Shown: positions 28,035-36,735 of the stretch, in pieces
Position numbering within the stretch: the first letter of the stretch is position 1
Layout of the letters: each line of letters opens with the position of its first letter
Source of the DNA: Paenibacillus thalictri
GTDB lineage: Bacteria > Bacillota > Bacilli > Paenibacillales > NBRC-103111
Direction: 5' to 3'
Length of the DNA: 64,000 nucleotides
NCBI RefSeq assembly: GCF_004307995.1
Contig: NZ_SIRE01000005.1
Coordinates: forward strand, 124,001-188,000
Notes under the pieces: model-generated
The model's input: only the letters and a program-made list of their open reading frames with translations
What the model was told of the DNA's origin: nothing
The model's database searches: none
Translations under genes and position numbers: made by a program

Positions 28035-28826
28035 TTATGTAACGCTCTTGACCCGGTAATGATAGTCGTACGCCCAGGTGAAACCCAACTTTTGGTATAA
28101 CGCAATAGCGGGTGCATTATCGGCGACCACTTGCAAATACAAACGTTGGGCCCCTAGCAAAAGCGCTTCTGCTGCGAGCTGTTGAACGATCTGTTTGCCG
28201 ATGCCTTGTCCGCGGAATGCCGGATGGGTCACCACGTTGATAAAACCCGCCCAACCACGCTCGATGACTACGGTGCCGAGGCCGGCGGTGCGGCCGTCAG
28301 CAACAACGGTGATAAAGCGGGAACGGGGCGCGATACGTGCGAACAAGCCTTCATAGAAGGGCCGCCGCGCTTCGGGAAACCCCTCTGCCTCCAAAAAGCC
28401 GCCGATCCAAGCAGCATTGGGCTGATCCGAGATCAGCACTTCTATAGTCGTATTAAGCCGAGATGTCCCCGGCAATGATTCAGCGGCAGCCCGGCAATCG
28501 GCGATATACACCGATGTGACCGTATCTTTGTTGTAACCGCACCGTTCCAGCAATTCATCCAAGCCGACAGGGGATGCGGGACTTAAGTGGAATTGCGGCG
28601 GCAAATCCTGGCGCTTATAAAATGTTTCGATTTCCTCCAGCCAGCCGTCATGGCCGGGAAGCGGCCCGGCTGTGAATACGCTGTTGGCGCGTTTGGTGAA
28701 CGCACCGGAACAGCGAACCGTCCAATCCCCATAACGCCACTGCATGGCGGCAGGCCAGGTGTTAAAAGCCAACTGCTCAAGCAATTGGACGGTGTTTGTA
28801 TCGATACCGTTTGCTATCAAAGTCAT
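28035..28826 (-). CDS. GNAT family N-acetyltransferase
   Basis: This 263-residue protein has a C-terminal GNAT domain. FINVVTHPAFRGQGIGKQIV carries the Arg-Gly-x-Gly-Ile-Gly acetyl-CoA loop, and LYLQVVADNAPAIALYQKLGF the later motif. The N-terminal ~120 residues form a second, degenerate acyltransferase-like or regulatory half (WRYGDWTVRCSGAFTKRANSV), a layout common in Bacillus acetyltransferases of unknown substrate. The start ATG (complement 28824-28826) follows GGAAAGGAG. It sits 3' of the DUF6526 gene, beyond a terminator, so it is likely separately transcribed. The 246-bp gap at 27789-28034 shows nothing recognisable. Confidence 0.88.
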   Translation of the reverse strand: MTLIANGIDTNTVQLLEQLAFNTWPAAMQWRYGDWTVRCSGAFTKRANSVFTAGPLPGHDGWLEEIETFYKRQDLPPQFHLSPASPVGLDELLERCGYNKDTVTSVYIADCRAAAESLPGTSRLNTTIEVLISDQPNAAWIGGFLEAEGFPEARRPFYEGLFARIAPRSRFITVVADGRTAGLGTVVIERGWAGFINVVTHPAFRGQGIGKQIVQQLAAEALLLGAQRLYLQVVADNAPAIALYQKLGFTWAYDYHYRVKSVT

Positions 28827-28892
28827 AATCTCCTTTCCGTTTATAATAAAAATACATAATAATGAATAAATATACAACATAAATTTTGGCAA

Positions 28893-28931
28893 ATAAAAAG
28901 CCTCAGGCACTGTAGTAAGCGCCTGAGGCTT
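28893..28931 (-). terminator. Terminator of the ABC exporter/DUF6526 transcript
   Basis: Read on the minus strand, AAGCCTCAGGC (28921-28931) pairs perfectly with GCCTGAGGCTT (28898-28908), followed by TTTATTT. Confidence 0.85.
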
Positions 28932-28965
28932 GAATAACTGAAGGTTCCCCGTATTGTAGCGTCTT

Positions 28966-29409
28966 TTACACGCGGAAGTGATCGCCTTTCCAGTCTTTAA
29001 CCGCACGTTTGATAGCGTCGGGGGCCATATTTTTGTTGGCGGCTTTTTCGCAAAGCGCGGGAAATTCCGCATCGCTTGCAAAACGCAGAGCGATCGCTTG
29101 TTTGTAAGTAATGCGCGCATCGAGCCAGCGCCCGGTCAGCTTGAAATGGCGTAAGTCTTCTTCCGTGCGGATCAGCCGGTCCTGTACCCGGATCGCCGAG
29201 GAGCGCGTTGTGATAATGCTCAGCACCATCAACACCGCTGAAACGAGCAGCAGCAGCGATATGAAGATCGGCCCGCCTTGTGCGATCGACATGATCGCAT
29301 AAACGATGGATGCAAGTGCAGCAATGATGCTTAGCGGTAACATAAACTGATGAATGAGCGGAACAATTTGCTTATGATTGGCATAATTTTGCTGCTGTGG
29401 TTGACTCAT
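28966..29409 (-). CDS. DUF6526 family membrane protein
   Basis: This 147-residue protein has two membrane helices (MLPLSIIAALASIVYAIMS and FISLLLLVSAVLMVLSII), then a basic cytoplasmic C-terminal half containing an RVQDRLIRTEEDLRH segment. This matches the DUF6526 family, whose function is not known. It lies 56 bp downstream of the ABC-2 permease on the same strand and is followed by a terminator, so it could share the exporter transcript. No enzymatic motif is visible. Confidence 0.75.
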   Translation of the reverse strand: MSQPQQQNYANHKQIVPLIHQFMLPLSIIAALASIVYAIMSIAQGGPIFISLLLLVSAVLMVLSIITTRSSAIRVQDRLIRTEEDLRHFKLTGRWLDARITYKQAIALRFASDAEFPALCEKAANKNMAPDAIKRAVKDWKGDHFRV

Positions 29410-29465
29410 GAACAGATCACCGGTCCTTTTTATTTGGTTCGGGTACTCCGGTTAGTCCGGCCCCG

Positions 29466-30584
29466 TTACTCCCATTTAAACGTAAAACTTGCGATGACAA
29501 ACGCGACGATCATCCAGCCGCCGAGCAGCAGCGCTTCCGACCATAAGGCACTAAGGTCGGCGCCGACGTTCATGATTTGCCGCAGCGCGGTCGATAGATG
29601 AGTGATCGGCAGCAGCTTGACGAAAGGCTGAAGCAAATCGGGCATGTTTTTGACAGGGAAAAATACGCCGCCGAGAAACATCAGCGGGAAGGAAATAAAA
29701 CCGGCGATCGGTCCGGCGCTTTCCGGCGTCTTCGCCAGTCCGGCGATAATAAAGCCGATCGACATAAACGTCAGTGTTCCGAGAATCAGGAAAGCAATCA
29801 GCAGCAGCCAGGAGCCGTTCACCTGGGTGCCAAAAAATAAATTGCCGATCACCAGCACAAGCAGCGCCTGAAAACCGTTTAAGATCAATCTTGCGGTAAT
29901 TTGCGCGGCGATGAAGGTGGAAGCTTTCAGCGTCGTACTTTGCATCCGGCGTAAAATCCCGCGTTCCCGCCAAGCGGCGATTTGTCCGGCGACACCGTTG
30001 AGATTGGTGGACATAATCATCATGGCGACTACACCAGGAACCAGAAAGTCGATATACTTCAGCTTGATCGCTTGAATCCCCTTGGCGTCGACAGTGACAA
30101 GCTGCTTGTACTGGACCATCTTTTTGCTGATCGCATCCGCCACTTGATCGACGATGGTAAGCCCCATTTGTGATGCGGTCATGTTGGTCTCGTCGTAATA
30201 GACGGTCACTTTGGGAGCGGCTTCGGCCGATGTACCGGACGGATTGCCGCCTGCCGCTTGGATTGCGGCTCCGTAACCGGACGGGACGACGATCACCAGT
30301 TGGGTGTCGCCTTTTTTCAAATCGCTCATCGCTTGCTGCTCATCCGCATTTTCGGCAAATGTGATGATCTTAAGTTCGTTCAGCGTATCGGTAAATTGCT
30401 TGGAAGCTGCCGATCGGTCCTGATCGATGAGGGAGGCATTCAGCGATATGCCACCGCCGTTTCCGAGCAAAGAGCCCAGGCCAACCATCATCAATATCGG
30501 GAACAAAACGGTAAAAAAGATGACGGAGCGATTTCTGACAAATATGCGGAGCTGTGCAAGCGTTAGTTGAATATATGCGTTCAT
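29466..30584 (-). CDS. ABC-2 type transporter permease
   Basis: This 372-residue exporter subunit has a first membrane helix (RSVIFFTVLFPILMMVGL), a large extracellular domain (residues ~45-165), and five further helices ending at the C-terminus. That is the ABC2_membrane_3/YhgE-like layout. Its start overlaps the ATPase stop by 4 bp, so the pair is coupled. With the MarR gene upstream it forms a regulated exporter module; drugs, lipids or peptides are possible substrates and the sequence does not decide. DUF6526 follows. Confidence 0.9.
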   Translation of the reverse strand: MNAYIQLTLAQLRIFVRNRSVIFFTVLFPILMMVGLGSLLGNGGGISLNASLIDQDRSAASKQFTDTLNELKIITFAENADEQQAMSDLKKGDTQLVIVVPSGYGAAIQAAGGNPSGTSAEAAPKVTVYYDETNMTASQMGLTIVDQVADAISKKMVQYKQLVTVDAKGIQAIKLKYIDFLVPGVVAMMIMSTNLNGVAGQIAAWRERGILRRMQSTTLKASTFIAAQITARLILNGFQALLVLVIGNLFFGTQVNGSWLLLIAFLILGTLTFMSIGFIIAGLAKTPESAGPIAGFISFPLMFLGGVFFPVKNMPDLLQPFVKLLPITHLSTALRQIMNVGADLSALWSEALLLGGWMIVAFVIASFTFKWE

Positions 30585-31567
30585 GCTTCCCGTAAGCTCC
30601 TTCCCGTCATATGTAAAAATACATCCTCCAGCGTGGCTGTTCTTGTCTGCAGGTCCGAAAATGACAGTTCCCGTTCCTTGGCGAACTGAATGAAATCGAG
30701 CAGGGAGGCCTGCAAATGATCCGTGTACAAGGTGAACACATCCTCGCGGCGGTCAGCCTGCTTTACTTCGTCCAGCTGTTCCAGCTGTCTGAGCAAATCA
30801 TCGCTTGCGTCCTGCACGGTTTCGGCAGCCAGCCGGAATTCGATGGCGCTGTCGGACTGCAAGCTGCGCACCAGATTGCGCGGCGTATCGAGGGCGATGA
30901 TGCGGCCTTGATCCATCAGGCAGATCCGGTCGCACAGCACATGCGCTTCATCCATATAATGCGTGGAAAGCACGATGGTTTTGCCTTGCTCTTTCATGCG
31001 CAGCACGATGTCCCATAAGGTGCGTCTTGCTTGCGGATCGAGGCCGGTGGTCGGTTCGTCGAGAAATACAACCTTCGGGTCGTTCAGCAGCGCCAGCGCA
31101 ATCGCAAGTCTTTGTTTTTGGCCGCCGGATAAGCTTTTGACTCTTCCTTTGGCTTTGTCGGTCAGCAGCATCTGCTCCAGCAGCGGCTCTACCGGCAGCG
31201 ACTTCTTGTAAAAGCTGGCGTACATGTTCATGATTTCCCGCACGGTCAGCAGCTCGAACAGCGATGTCGACTGCAGCTGCACGCCGATGACTTCCTTCAC
31301 CTTGTTCAGCGACGTCAGCGTGTCGAAGCCGGCGACCTTGGCGAAGCCTTCATCGGGCTTGCGAAGCCCTTCAATCATTTCCATCGTTGTTGTTTTTCCA
31401 GCCCCGTTGGGACCGAGCAGTCCGAAGATTTCACCTTGCATAACGGTAAAATCGATGCCTTTCACCGCCGTATGGTCTTCATACCGCTTCAGCAATCCTT
31501 GAACTTCAATAATCGGCACATGATTGCCGTTGGGTGCCGTCTCATGCTGCAGTTGGCTTTCTGCCAT
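30581..31567 (-). CDS. ABC transporter ATP-binding protein (DrrA-like exporter)
   Basis: This 328-residue ATPase has the Walker A GPNGAGKTTTMEMI (near residue 53), the Q-loop region GVQLQSTSLFELL, the signature LSGGQKQR, the Walker B VVFLDEPTTGLDPQ and the switch STHYMDEAHVLCD. The extra C-terminal ~90 residues fit the DrrA-type exporter ATPases. The start ATG follows GAGGTGAG. It is 66 bp from marR and overlaps the permease gene. An AT-rich palindromic stretch (ATAGAAATTATTTTAT-type, 31595-31620) upstream may carry its own promoter. Confidence 0.93.
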   Translation of the reverse strand: MAESQLQHETAPNGNHVPIIEVQGLLKRYEDHTAVKGIDFTVMQGEIFGLLGPNGAGKTTTMEMIEGLRKPDEGFAKVAGFDTLTSLNKVKEVIGVQLQSTSLFELLTVREIMNMYASFYKKSLPVEPLLEQMLLTDKAKGRVKSLSGGQKQRLAIALALLNDPKVVFLDEPTTGLDPQARRTLWDIVLRMKEQGKTIVLSTHYMDEAHVLCDRICLMDQGRIIALDTPRNLVRSLQSDSAIEFRLAAETVQDASDDLLRQLEQLDEVKQADRREDVFTLYTDHLQASLLDFIQFAKERELSFSDLQTRTATLEDVFLHMTGRSLREA

Positions 31568-31633
31568 CCCATCTCACCTCGTAATGCGATTTCATTTCTT
31601 TATAAAATAATTTCTATATGGTAGTATTTCGGA

Positions 31634-32083
31634 TTATTCGGATCGGCTGATCATGGTGGCTTTCATCTTGGCAAACAGCTCCAGAAGGATCAGTCTTTCG
31701 GCTACGGTAAGCGAATCCAGCATTTCCAGAGCGATCTTGTTCATCTGAGCGGGGAACGTTTCAAGCATCCGCTCTGCGTCGGCGGTCAGCGTGATAATAA
31801 AGCTCCGCCGATCCTTCGGGTCCATATTGCGTTTGACATAGCCGGTCTGCTCCAAGCTGTCCAGAATGCGGGTCAGCGTGCTTAAACTGACTTCCAGCCG
31901 TGCGGCGATATCTTTGACGGCCAGCGGACCGTCCTGCATGAGCGCAAACAGCACGCTGCTTTCGTGGTGCGATAGCCGGCAGTCCTGTTCAAAGCTTTGC
32001 GAGCATTGTTTCACCCTGTCCCCGATGAACAAAATGAACTCGCGCACCCGGTCTGCCTGCACGTGATTCGTGAGTTCTTCCAC
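31634..32083 (-). CDS. MarR family transcriptional regulator
   Basis: This 149-residue dimeric winged-helix repressor has the DNA-binding segment VKDIAARLEVSLSTLTRILDSL and the wing around 'RNMDPKDRRSFIITLT', both MarR hallmarks. I start at GTG (complement 32081-32083), five bases after AAAGGGAGG; an ATG at 32104 lacks a site. It is divergent from spoVK and upstream of an ABC exporter on the same strand, so control of that exporter is likely. A perfect 19-bp palindrome at 32130-32148 in its promoter region is the candidate operator. Confidence 0.92.
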   Translation of the reverse strand: MEELTNHVQADRVREFILFIGDRVKQCSQSFEQDCRLSHHESSVLFALMQDGPLAVKDIAARLEVSLSTLTRILDSLEQTGYVKRNMDPKDRRSFIITLTADAERMLETFPAQMNKIALEMLDSLTVAERLILLELFAKMKATMISRSE

Positions 32084-32129
32084 TTGAACCTCCCTTTCTT
32101 TCAAGAATAAATATTTTCAAAATGGTAAT

Positions 32130-32148
32130 AAATCGATTGTATCGATTT
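32130..32148. promoter_or_regulatory. Perfect palindromic operator candidate for the MarR regulator
   Basis: AAATCGAT-tgt-ATCGATTT has perfect 8-bp arms around a 3-bp centre. It lies 47 bp upstream of the marR start codon. MarR proteins bind palindromes of this size. The remainder of the 319-bp gap (32084-32402) holds the divergent promoters; I see no further gene in it. Confidence 0.6.
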
Positions 32149-32402
32149 TCCAAATCAAAGTCAACCACAGACGTGTTCATTGAAAGTATGGTGCCCGGAA
32201 GGTATACTCAGTGATAATAACAATCGGCAAAAACGCTGCATTTTCGCCGATAATTTAAGTTTAGAAATTTTTTCTTAATGTTTCCGCTTTGGGCGGGGTA
32301 TAATCAATCATGAAAATATTTTGGCATAATGGGCGAACCACTCACAAATATCTGGGCTCATGCGTATAATGCTATGACCAAGTAAAGAGGGAGTGGCGTG
32401 TA

Positions 32403-33350
32403 ATGGCCGAATACATCAACATCACCAGAAATGCCCGCCAAATTAACGTGGTGCTGCGCAACCCCGAATCCGTTGCGGCGTCTGTCGAATCGGAAACGCC
32501 GTTTCCGGCAAAACCGCTTTCCCAGCAAGGGCAGTTCGGCGAAATTATGAAAGAGCTGGACCGGATGATCGGTTTGGATAACGTGAAAGAAATCGTTTTT
32601 GAAATTTACGCATTGCTGCAAATCGGCAGTTATCGTGCGGTGGCGGGACTTGCTTCGGGTTCGCAAGTTTACCATATGGTGTTTAAGGGCAATCCGGGAA
32701 CCGGCAAGACGACGGTGGCGCGGATGATCGCCAAGCTGTTTCAGACGATGGGCGTGCTCAGCAAAGGGCATCTGATCGAGGTGGAGCGGGCCGATCTCGT
32801 CGGCGAATATATTGGGCACACCGCGCAAAAAACACGGGATATGGTGAAAAAAGCGCTCGGCGGCATTTTGTTCATCGATGAAGCTTACAGCTTAGCACGC
32901 GGCGGCGAAAAAGATTTCGGCAAAGAAGCGATCGATACGTTAGTGAAGGCAATGGAGGACCATAAAAATCAGTTCATTCTGATTTTGGCCGGCTACTCCG
33001 AGGAAATGGAGTTTTTTTTGCGGACCAATCCGGGGCTGCCTTCGCGTTTTCCGATCCAAATCGATTTTCCCGACTATACCGTCGACCAGCTGATGCAAAT
33101 CGCCGAATTGATGATAAAGGAAAGGGAGTATGTGCTTGTGCCGCAGACGGAGATGAAGCTGCGCCAGCATATTACGCAGGAGAAGATGAACGATTCCATG
33201 TCGTTCAGCAATGCGCGGTATGTGCGCAATATTATCGAGAAAGCGATGCGGCATCACGCGGTGCGGTTGCTTAATCAGCATACGCAGCAGCCGTCAAGGC
33301 AGGAATTGATGACCATTCGTCCCGAGGACGTCCGATTTGACAAAAAATAA
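32403..33350 (+). CDS. spoVK: Stage V sporulation protein K, AAA+ ATPase
   Basis: This 315-residue CbxX/CfqX-type AAA+ ATPase is required for spore maturation in Bacillus. The Walker A is GNPGTGKTTVAR (near residue 98), the Walker B ILFIDEAYSLARGG, and the sensor 1 region ILAGYSEEME; the C-terminal lid has SNARYVRNIIEKAM. Length matches B. subtilis SpoVK. The ATG at 32403 follows GGGAG. It is followed by hflX, ynbB, glnR and glnA in the order known from Bacillus. A sigma-E promoter is expected, but I could not find a convincing one. Confidence 0.93.
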   Translation: MAEYINITRNARQINVVLRNPESVAASVESETPFPAKPLSQQGQFGEIMKELDRMIGLDNVKEIVFEIYALLQIGSYRAVAGLASGSQVYHMVFKGNPGTGKTTVARMIAKLFQTMGVLSKGHLIEVERADLVGEYIGHTAQKTRDMVKKALGGILFIDEAYSLARGGEKDFGKEAIDTLVKAMEDHKNQFILILAGYSEEMEFFLRTNPGLPSRFPIQIDFPDYTVDQLMQIAELMIKEREYVLVPQTEMKLRQHITQEKMNDSMSFSNARYVRNIIEKAMRHHAVRLLNQHTQQPSRQELMTIRPEDVRFDKK

Positions 33351-33368
33351 GGAGATCCGTTAACTTAT

Positions 33369-34691
33369 ATGAAAAAAACGAGCCACGAAACAAACGAAAC
33401 GATGGAAGACAAAGCAATTTTGGTCAGCTTGATTACGAATAACTTGAGGTTGAGCGACGAGGAAGCGGCTTATTCACTGCACGAACTGATTAGCCTAGCC
33501 GAAACGGCGGGCGTAACGGTATTGGATACGATGTCGCAAAATAAAGAATCGCCGGATACGAAATGGTTTGTCGGCAAAGGGAAAGCAGAGGAGCTGAAGG
33601 CGAAGATTGGGGAGCTTGGGGCCACCACGGCGATTTTCGACCAAGAGCTTTCCGGCGCTCAGGTTCGCAACCTGGAGGCGTTCCTGGACGTCAAAATAAT
33701 TGACCGCACCCAGCTGATTCTCGATATTTTTGCGCAGCGCGCCCGCACCCGCGAGGGGATTCTGCAGGTGGAACTAGCTCAGCTTAGCTACTTGCTGCCG
33801 CGGCTTTCGGGGCAAGGCAAAAACTTGTCGCGTCTGGGGGGCGGCATCGGTACCCGCGGTCCCGGCGAAACCAAGCTGGAAACCGACCGCCGGCACATCC
33901 GCGACCGCATCAGCGAGCTGAAACGCCAGCTCCAGGAAGTCAAACGCCACCGTACCTTACATAGGGAACGCCGTAAGAAAACGGGCATTTTTCAAGTCGC
34001 TTTGGTGGGCTACACCAATGCCGGCAAATCGACGCTGCTCAAGCAATTGACCCATGCCGACGTATACGTCGAAAACCAGCTGTTTGCGACGCTGGATCCG
34101 ACCTCGCGTACGATGGAGCTGCCTAGCGGCAAAGAAATCGTGCTGACCGATACGGTCGGTTTTATCCAGAATTTACCTCATGACCTGATTGCGGCGTTTC
34201 GGGCGACGCTGGAAGAGGTGTGCGAAGCCGATCTGATTTTACACGTTGTTGACAGCTCGGCGGAAATGCGCCAAGTTCAGATGAAGGTGGTCGATCAAGT
34301 ATTGGCCGAACTGGGTGCGCATCAGGAGCGGCTCACGTTGTTTAATAAACTCGATCTGTGCGATCCCGCGGAAGTGGAACTGCTGTCGACGGAGGGCGAT
34401 TTCCTGAAAATATCGGCTTACGTTGCCGCGGATTTGGATAAGCTGAAGTTCGCCGTTCAGGAGAAGCTGATGGGGGACAATAAAACGTTCCGTATCCCGG
34501 CGGAAAAAGGCGATGTCATCTCCCTCGTATACCGCGTGGGCGACGTGCTGGAAAACGGGCTGGACGGCGACGACATGCTGTTTAAAGTCAGAGTCAATAA
34601 CAAGGAATACGAAAAACATGGCTACATGTTAGCCAAATACGACGAATCGACGATACGAGATAAGGGAGAGCTAGTGGATCATGAAGTTTAA
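33369..34691 (+). CDS. hflX: GTPase HflX
   Basis: This 440-residue ribosome-associated GTPase splits stalled or hibernating ribosomes. The N-terminal HflX domain has DTKWFVGKGKAEEL and RTQLILDIFAQRA; the Gly-rich linker GGGIGTRGPGETKLE precedes a coiled coil. The GTPase domain has G1 GYTNAGKSTLL, G2 at TLDPTSRT, G3 LTDTVGFI and G4 FNKLD. The start at ATG 33369 has GGAG about a dozen bases upstream. The 3' end overlaps the ynbB start by 11 bp. In B. subtilis the gene is named ynbA. Confidence 0.96.
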   Translation: MKKTSHETNETMEDKAILVSLITNNLRLSDEEAAYSLHELISLAETAGVTVLDTMSQNKESPDTKWFVGKGKAEELKAKIGELGATTAIFDQELSGAQVRNLEAFLDVKIIDRTQLILDIFAQRARTREGILQVELAQLSYLLPRLSGQGKNLSRLGGGIGTRGPGETKLETDRRHIRDRISELKRQLQEVKRHRTLHRERRKKTGIFQVALVGYTNAGKSTLLKQLTHADVYVENQLFATLDPTSRTMELPSGKEIVLTDTVGFIQNLPHDLIAAFRATLEEVCEADLILHVVDSSAEMRQVQMKVVDQVLAELGAHQERLTLFNKLDLCDPAEVELLSTEGDFLKISAYVAADLDKLKFAVQEKLMGDNKTFRIPAEKGDVISLVYRVGDVLENGLDGDDMLFKVRVNNKEYEKHGYMLAKYDESTIRDKGELVDHEV

Positions 34692-35931
34692 TGAGCGCAT
34701 CAGCTCGCTGCAGGAGCGGGCTGAGCGTTTGATCGAACCGAAATTGCGGGACATCGAACGCATTATTGATTTTAACCAGTGGAAGGTGATCCGCGCTTTC
34801 CAGCAGCATAAAGTGAGCGATTATCATTTCTCCGGGTCAACCGGATACGGATACAACGATCGCGGACGCGAAGTGCTCGACCTCGTCTACGCGGATGTTT
34901 TCGGGGCCGAAGCCGCTCTGGTGCGGCCTCATTTTGTTTCCGGCACTCATACGATAGGCACGGCTTTGTTTGGCGTGCTGCGTCCCGGCGACCAGCTGTT
35001 GTCCATAACGGGGCGGCCCTACGATACATTGCACAAGGTAATCGGTAAGCCGGGCGACGGGAAAGGCTCGCTGCAGGACTTTGGCATCCGTTACGACGAG
35101 GTGGCATTGCTTGCAGACGGAGCTCCCGATTACCCGGCTATTCAACGTGCGATCACGCCGCAAACGAAGGTAGTGGCGATTCAGCGTTCGCGCGGCTACT
35201 CTTGGCGGCCTTCTTTTACGGTGGAACAGATCGGTGAGATGGTCCGGTTTGTGAAGGAAATCAAATCCGATGTCATCGTGTTTGTCGACAACTGCTACGG
35301 CGAATTTACCGAACAGACGGAGCCGACAGAGGTTGGGGCGGATCTGATAGCAGGTTCGCTGATTAAAAATCCGGGAGGCGGTATCGCGCCTACCGGCGGT
35401 TATGTCGCCGGGAAAAGCCGCTATGTGGAGCTCGCCTCGTACAGGCTAACCGCGCCGGGAATCGGCGGCGAGGTCGGAGCCATGCTGGGCACGACCCGTT
35501 CTATGTTCCAGGGCTTGTTCCTGGCGCCGCATTTGGTTGGGCAAGCCGTGAAAGGTTCGGTGTTTGCCGCGGCTTTGTTTGAGCAGCTTGGTTTTGAAAG
35601 CCATCCCCGCTGGAACGATCCGCGCACCGACCTGATTCAGGCCGTCCGGTTTACCAGCGCGTCGCATCTGATCGCGTTCGTGCAGGGGATACAGCAAGCT
35701 GCGGCCGTTGATTCCCATGTTACACCGGAACCGTGGGACATGCCCGGTTACGAGCATCCTGTCATCATGGCGGCAGGAACGTTCATTCAAGGCGGCAGTC
35801 TTGAGCTTTCCGCGGACGCCCCGATTCGGGAGCCTTATATCGCATACATGCAAGGCGGGTTAACTTATTCCCATTGTAAGCTTGGGGTACTCACCGCGCT
35901 GCAAAAGTTGATTGACCGTGGCCTGCTGTAA
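34681..35931 (+). CDS. ynbB: PLP-dependent aminotransferase-fold protein YnbB (methionine gamma-lyase family)
   Basis: This 416-residue cystathionine beta-lyase/methionine-gamma-lyase-related enzyme is fold type I. The PLP Lys lies in AGSLIKNPGGGIAPTGGY (near residue 228), the cofactor Asp in VIVFVDNCYGEF, and an N-terminal GSTGYGYNDRGREVLD segment is typical of YnbB. Its reaction is not established. It overlaps hflX by 11 bp and follows GGGAGAG, so the two are coupled. Placement before glnR matches B. subtilis. Confidence 0.9.
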   Translation: MKFNERISSLQERAERLIEPKLRDIERIIDFNQWKVIRAFQQHKVSDYHFSGSTGYGYNDRGREVLDLVYADVFGAEAALVRPHFVSGTHTIGTALFGVLRPGDQLLSITGRPYDTLHKVIGKPGDGKGSLQDFGIRYDEVALLADGAPDYPAIQRAITPQTKVVAIQRSRGYSWRPSFTVEQIGEMVRFVKEIKSDVIVFVDNCYGEFTEQTEPTEVGADLIAGSLIKNPGGGIAPTGGYVAGKSRYVELASYRLTAPGIGGEVGAMLGTTRSMFQGLFLAPHLVGQAVKGSVFAAALFEQLGFESHPRWNDPRTDLIQAVRFTSASHLIAFVQGIQQAAAVDSHVTPEPWDMPGYEHPVIMAAGTFIQGGSLELSADAPIREPYIAYMQGGLTYSHCKLGVLTALQKLIDRGLL

Positions 35932-35980
35932 TTTTTACTATTGTAATTTAATATCACATAGTCCAAAAACCTAACATATG

Positions 35981-36009
35981 TTGACACGTTTTTGTGAGAG
36001 GGTTACAAT
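35981..36009 (+). promoter_or_regulatory. Near-consensus sigma-A promoter of glnR
   Basis: TTGACA (35981-35986), a 17-bp spacer and TACAAT (36004-36009). GTGAGA (35994-35999) and TCTCAC (36020-36025) form an inverted repeat across the -10. TGTGA-N5-TTACA (35993-36007) resembles a GlnR site, but the spacer is two bases short of the known TGTNA-N7-TNACA. Confidence 0.8.
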
Positions 36010-36044
36010 AGGAATACGTTCTCACTACACAGGAGTGATAGGTT

Positions 36045-36455
36045 ATGGGTGATGATATCCGCAGAAATATGGCGTTATTTCCGATTGGCATCGTAATGAA
36101 GCTGACGGACTTGACGGCCAGGCAAATCCGGTATTACGAGCAGCATGAATTGGTTATACCTGCCCGTACGGCAGGCAATCAACGCCTATACTCATTTAAC
36201 GATGTCGAGCGTCTGCTCGAAATCAAAGATTTGATTGAAAAAGGCGTTAACATCGCGGGAATTAAGCAAGTGCTTCTGCCGGTATCCAAGGATTCGGAGG
36301 AAGCGACCGTCATTACCGAGCAAACGGAAGTCAAACGCAAGGAAATGACCGATTCCCAACTTCACAAGATGCTCAAGCAGCAACTGCTCGGCGGCGGCAA
36401 GCGTCCCGGCCAAGTTTCTCTCATCCAAGGGGAGCTATCCCGGTTCTTTCATTAA
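36045..36455 (+). CDS. glnR: Nitrogen regulator GlnR (MerR family)
   Basis: This 136-residue repressor binds DNA when feedback-inhibited glutamine synthetase activates it. The MerR winged helix includes PIGIVMKLTDLTARQIRYYE and RLYSFNDVERLLEIKDL. The C-terminal tail, QGELSRFFH, matches the conserved GlnR end that contacts glutamine synthetase. The ATG at 36045 follows AGGAGTGATAGG. It precedes glnA, but with a 280-bp gap rather than the tight spacing of B. subtilis, so glnA may have separate control. Confidence 0.95.
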   Translation: MGDDIRRNMALFPIGIVMKLTDLTARQIRYYEQHELVIPARTAGNQRLYSFNDVERLLEIKDLIEKGVNIAGIKQVLLPVSKDSEEATVITEQTEVKRKEMTDSQLHKMLKQQLLGGGKRPGQVSLIQGELSRFFH

Positions 36456-36641
36456 AAAAGCTCACGTGTTCATGAGGGCATGTACCTGCGGTTCGATTGC
36501 TTCGGGCATGCTCTCTATTGTACATACTTGCTAAGCCAATTCTTACAATTCTAGTGTTCATACCTTAAGTTTGACACAAGCGCATGTGCAATAATTCAGC
36601 GGCATCTACGCAGCTGTTTTTTTGACAGGCGCAGAGCACAT

Positions 36642-36722
36642 TCATGCTTACACGGCCAGTTTTACTGGCGCAAAACTCAGCAACGCTTACGCAGCCAGTT
36701 TTGCTGGCGCAAAACTCTCAGG
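36642..36722 (+). repeat. 39-bp tandem repeat with hairpins in the glnA leader
   Basis: Two copies 39 bp apart share GCCAGTTTT(A/G)CTGGCGCAAAACTC (36655-36678 and 36694-36717). Copy 2 can fold as AGTTTTGC-tggc-GCAAAACT or as CCAG-ttttg-CTGG; copy 1 pairs less well. The array ends at the glnA ribosome site (36720-36727). A TTGACA hexamer lies at 36622-36627 with no good -10. The rest of the 280-bp gap holds no gene that I can see. Confidence 0.65.
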
Positions 36723-36735
36723 AGGAGATTTTACA

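Noticed and set aside
35990..36010. GlnR/TnrA operator at the glnR promoter.
   Set aside because: TGTGA-N5-TTACA has a spacer two bases shorter than TGTNA-N7-TNACA, so I do not call it, although the position is right.
36622..36735. 38-residue N-terminal extension of GlnA with a repeated [14 protein letters not shown] segment.
   Set aside because: It is the tandem DNA repeat read through; AGGAGGAG and ATG 36736 define the normal GlnA start.
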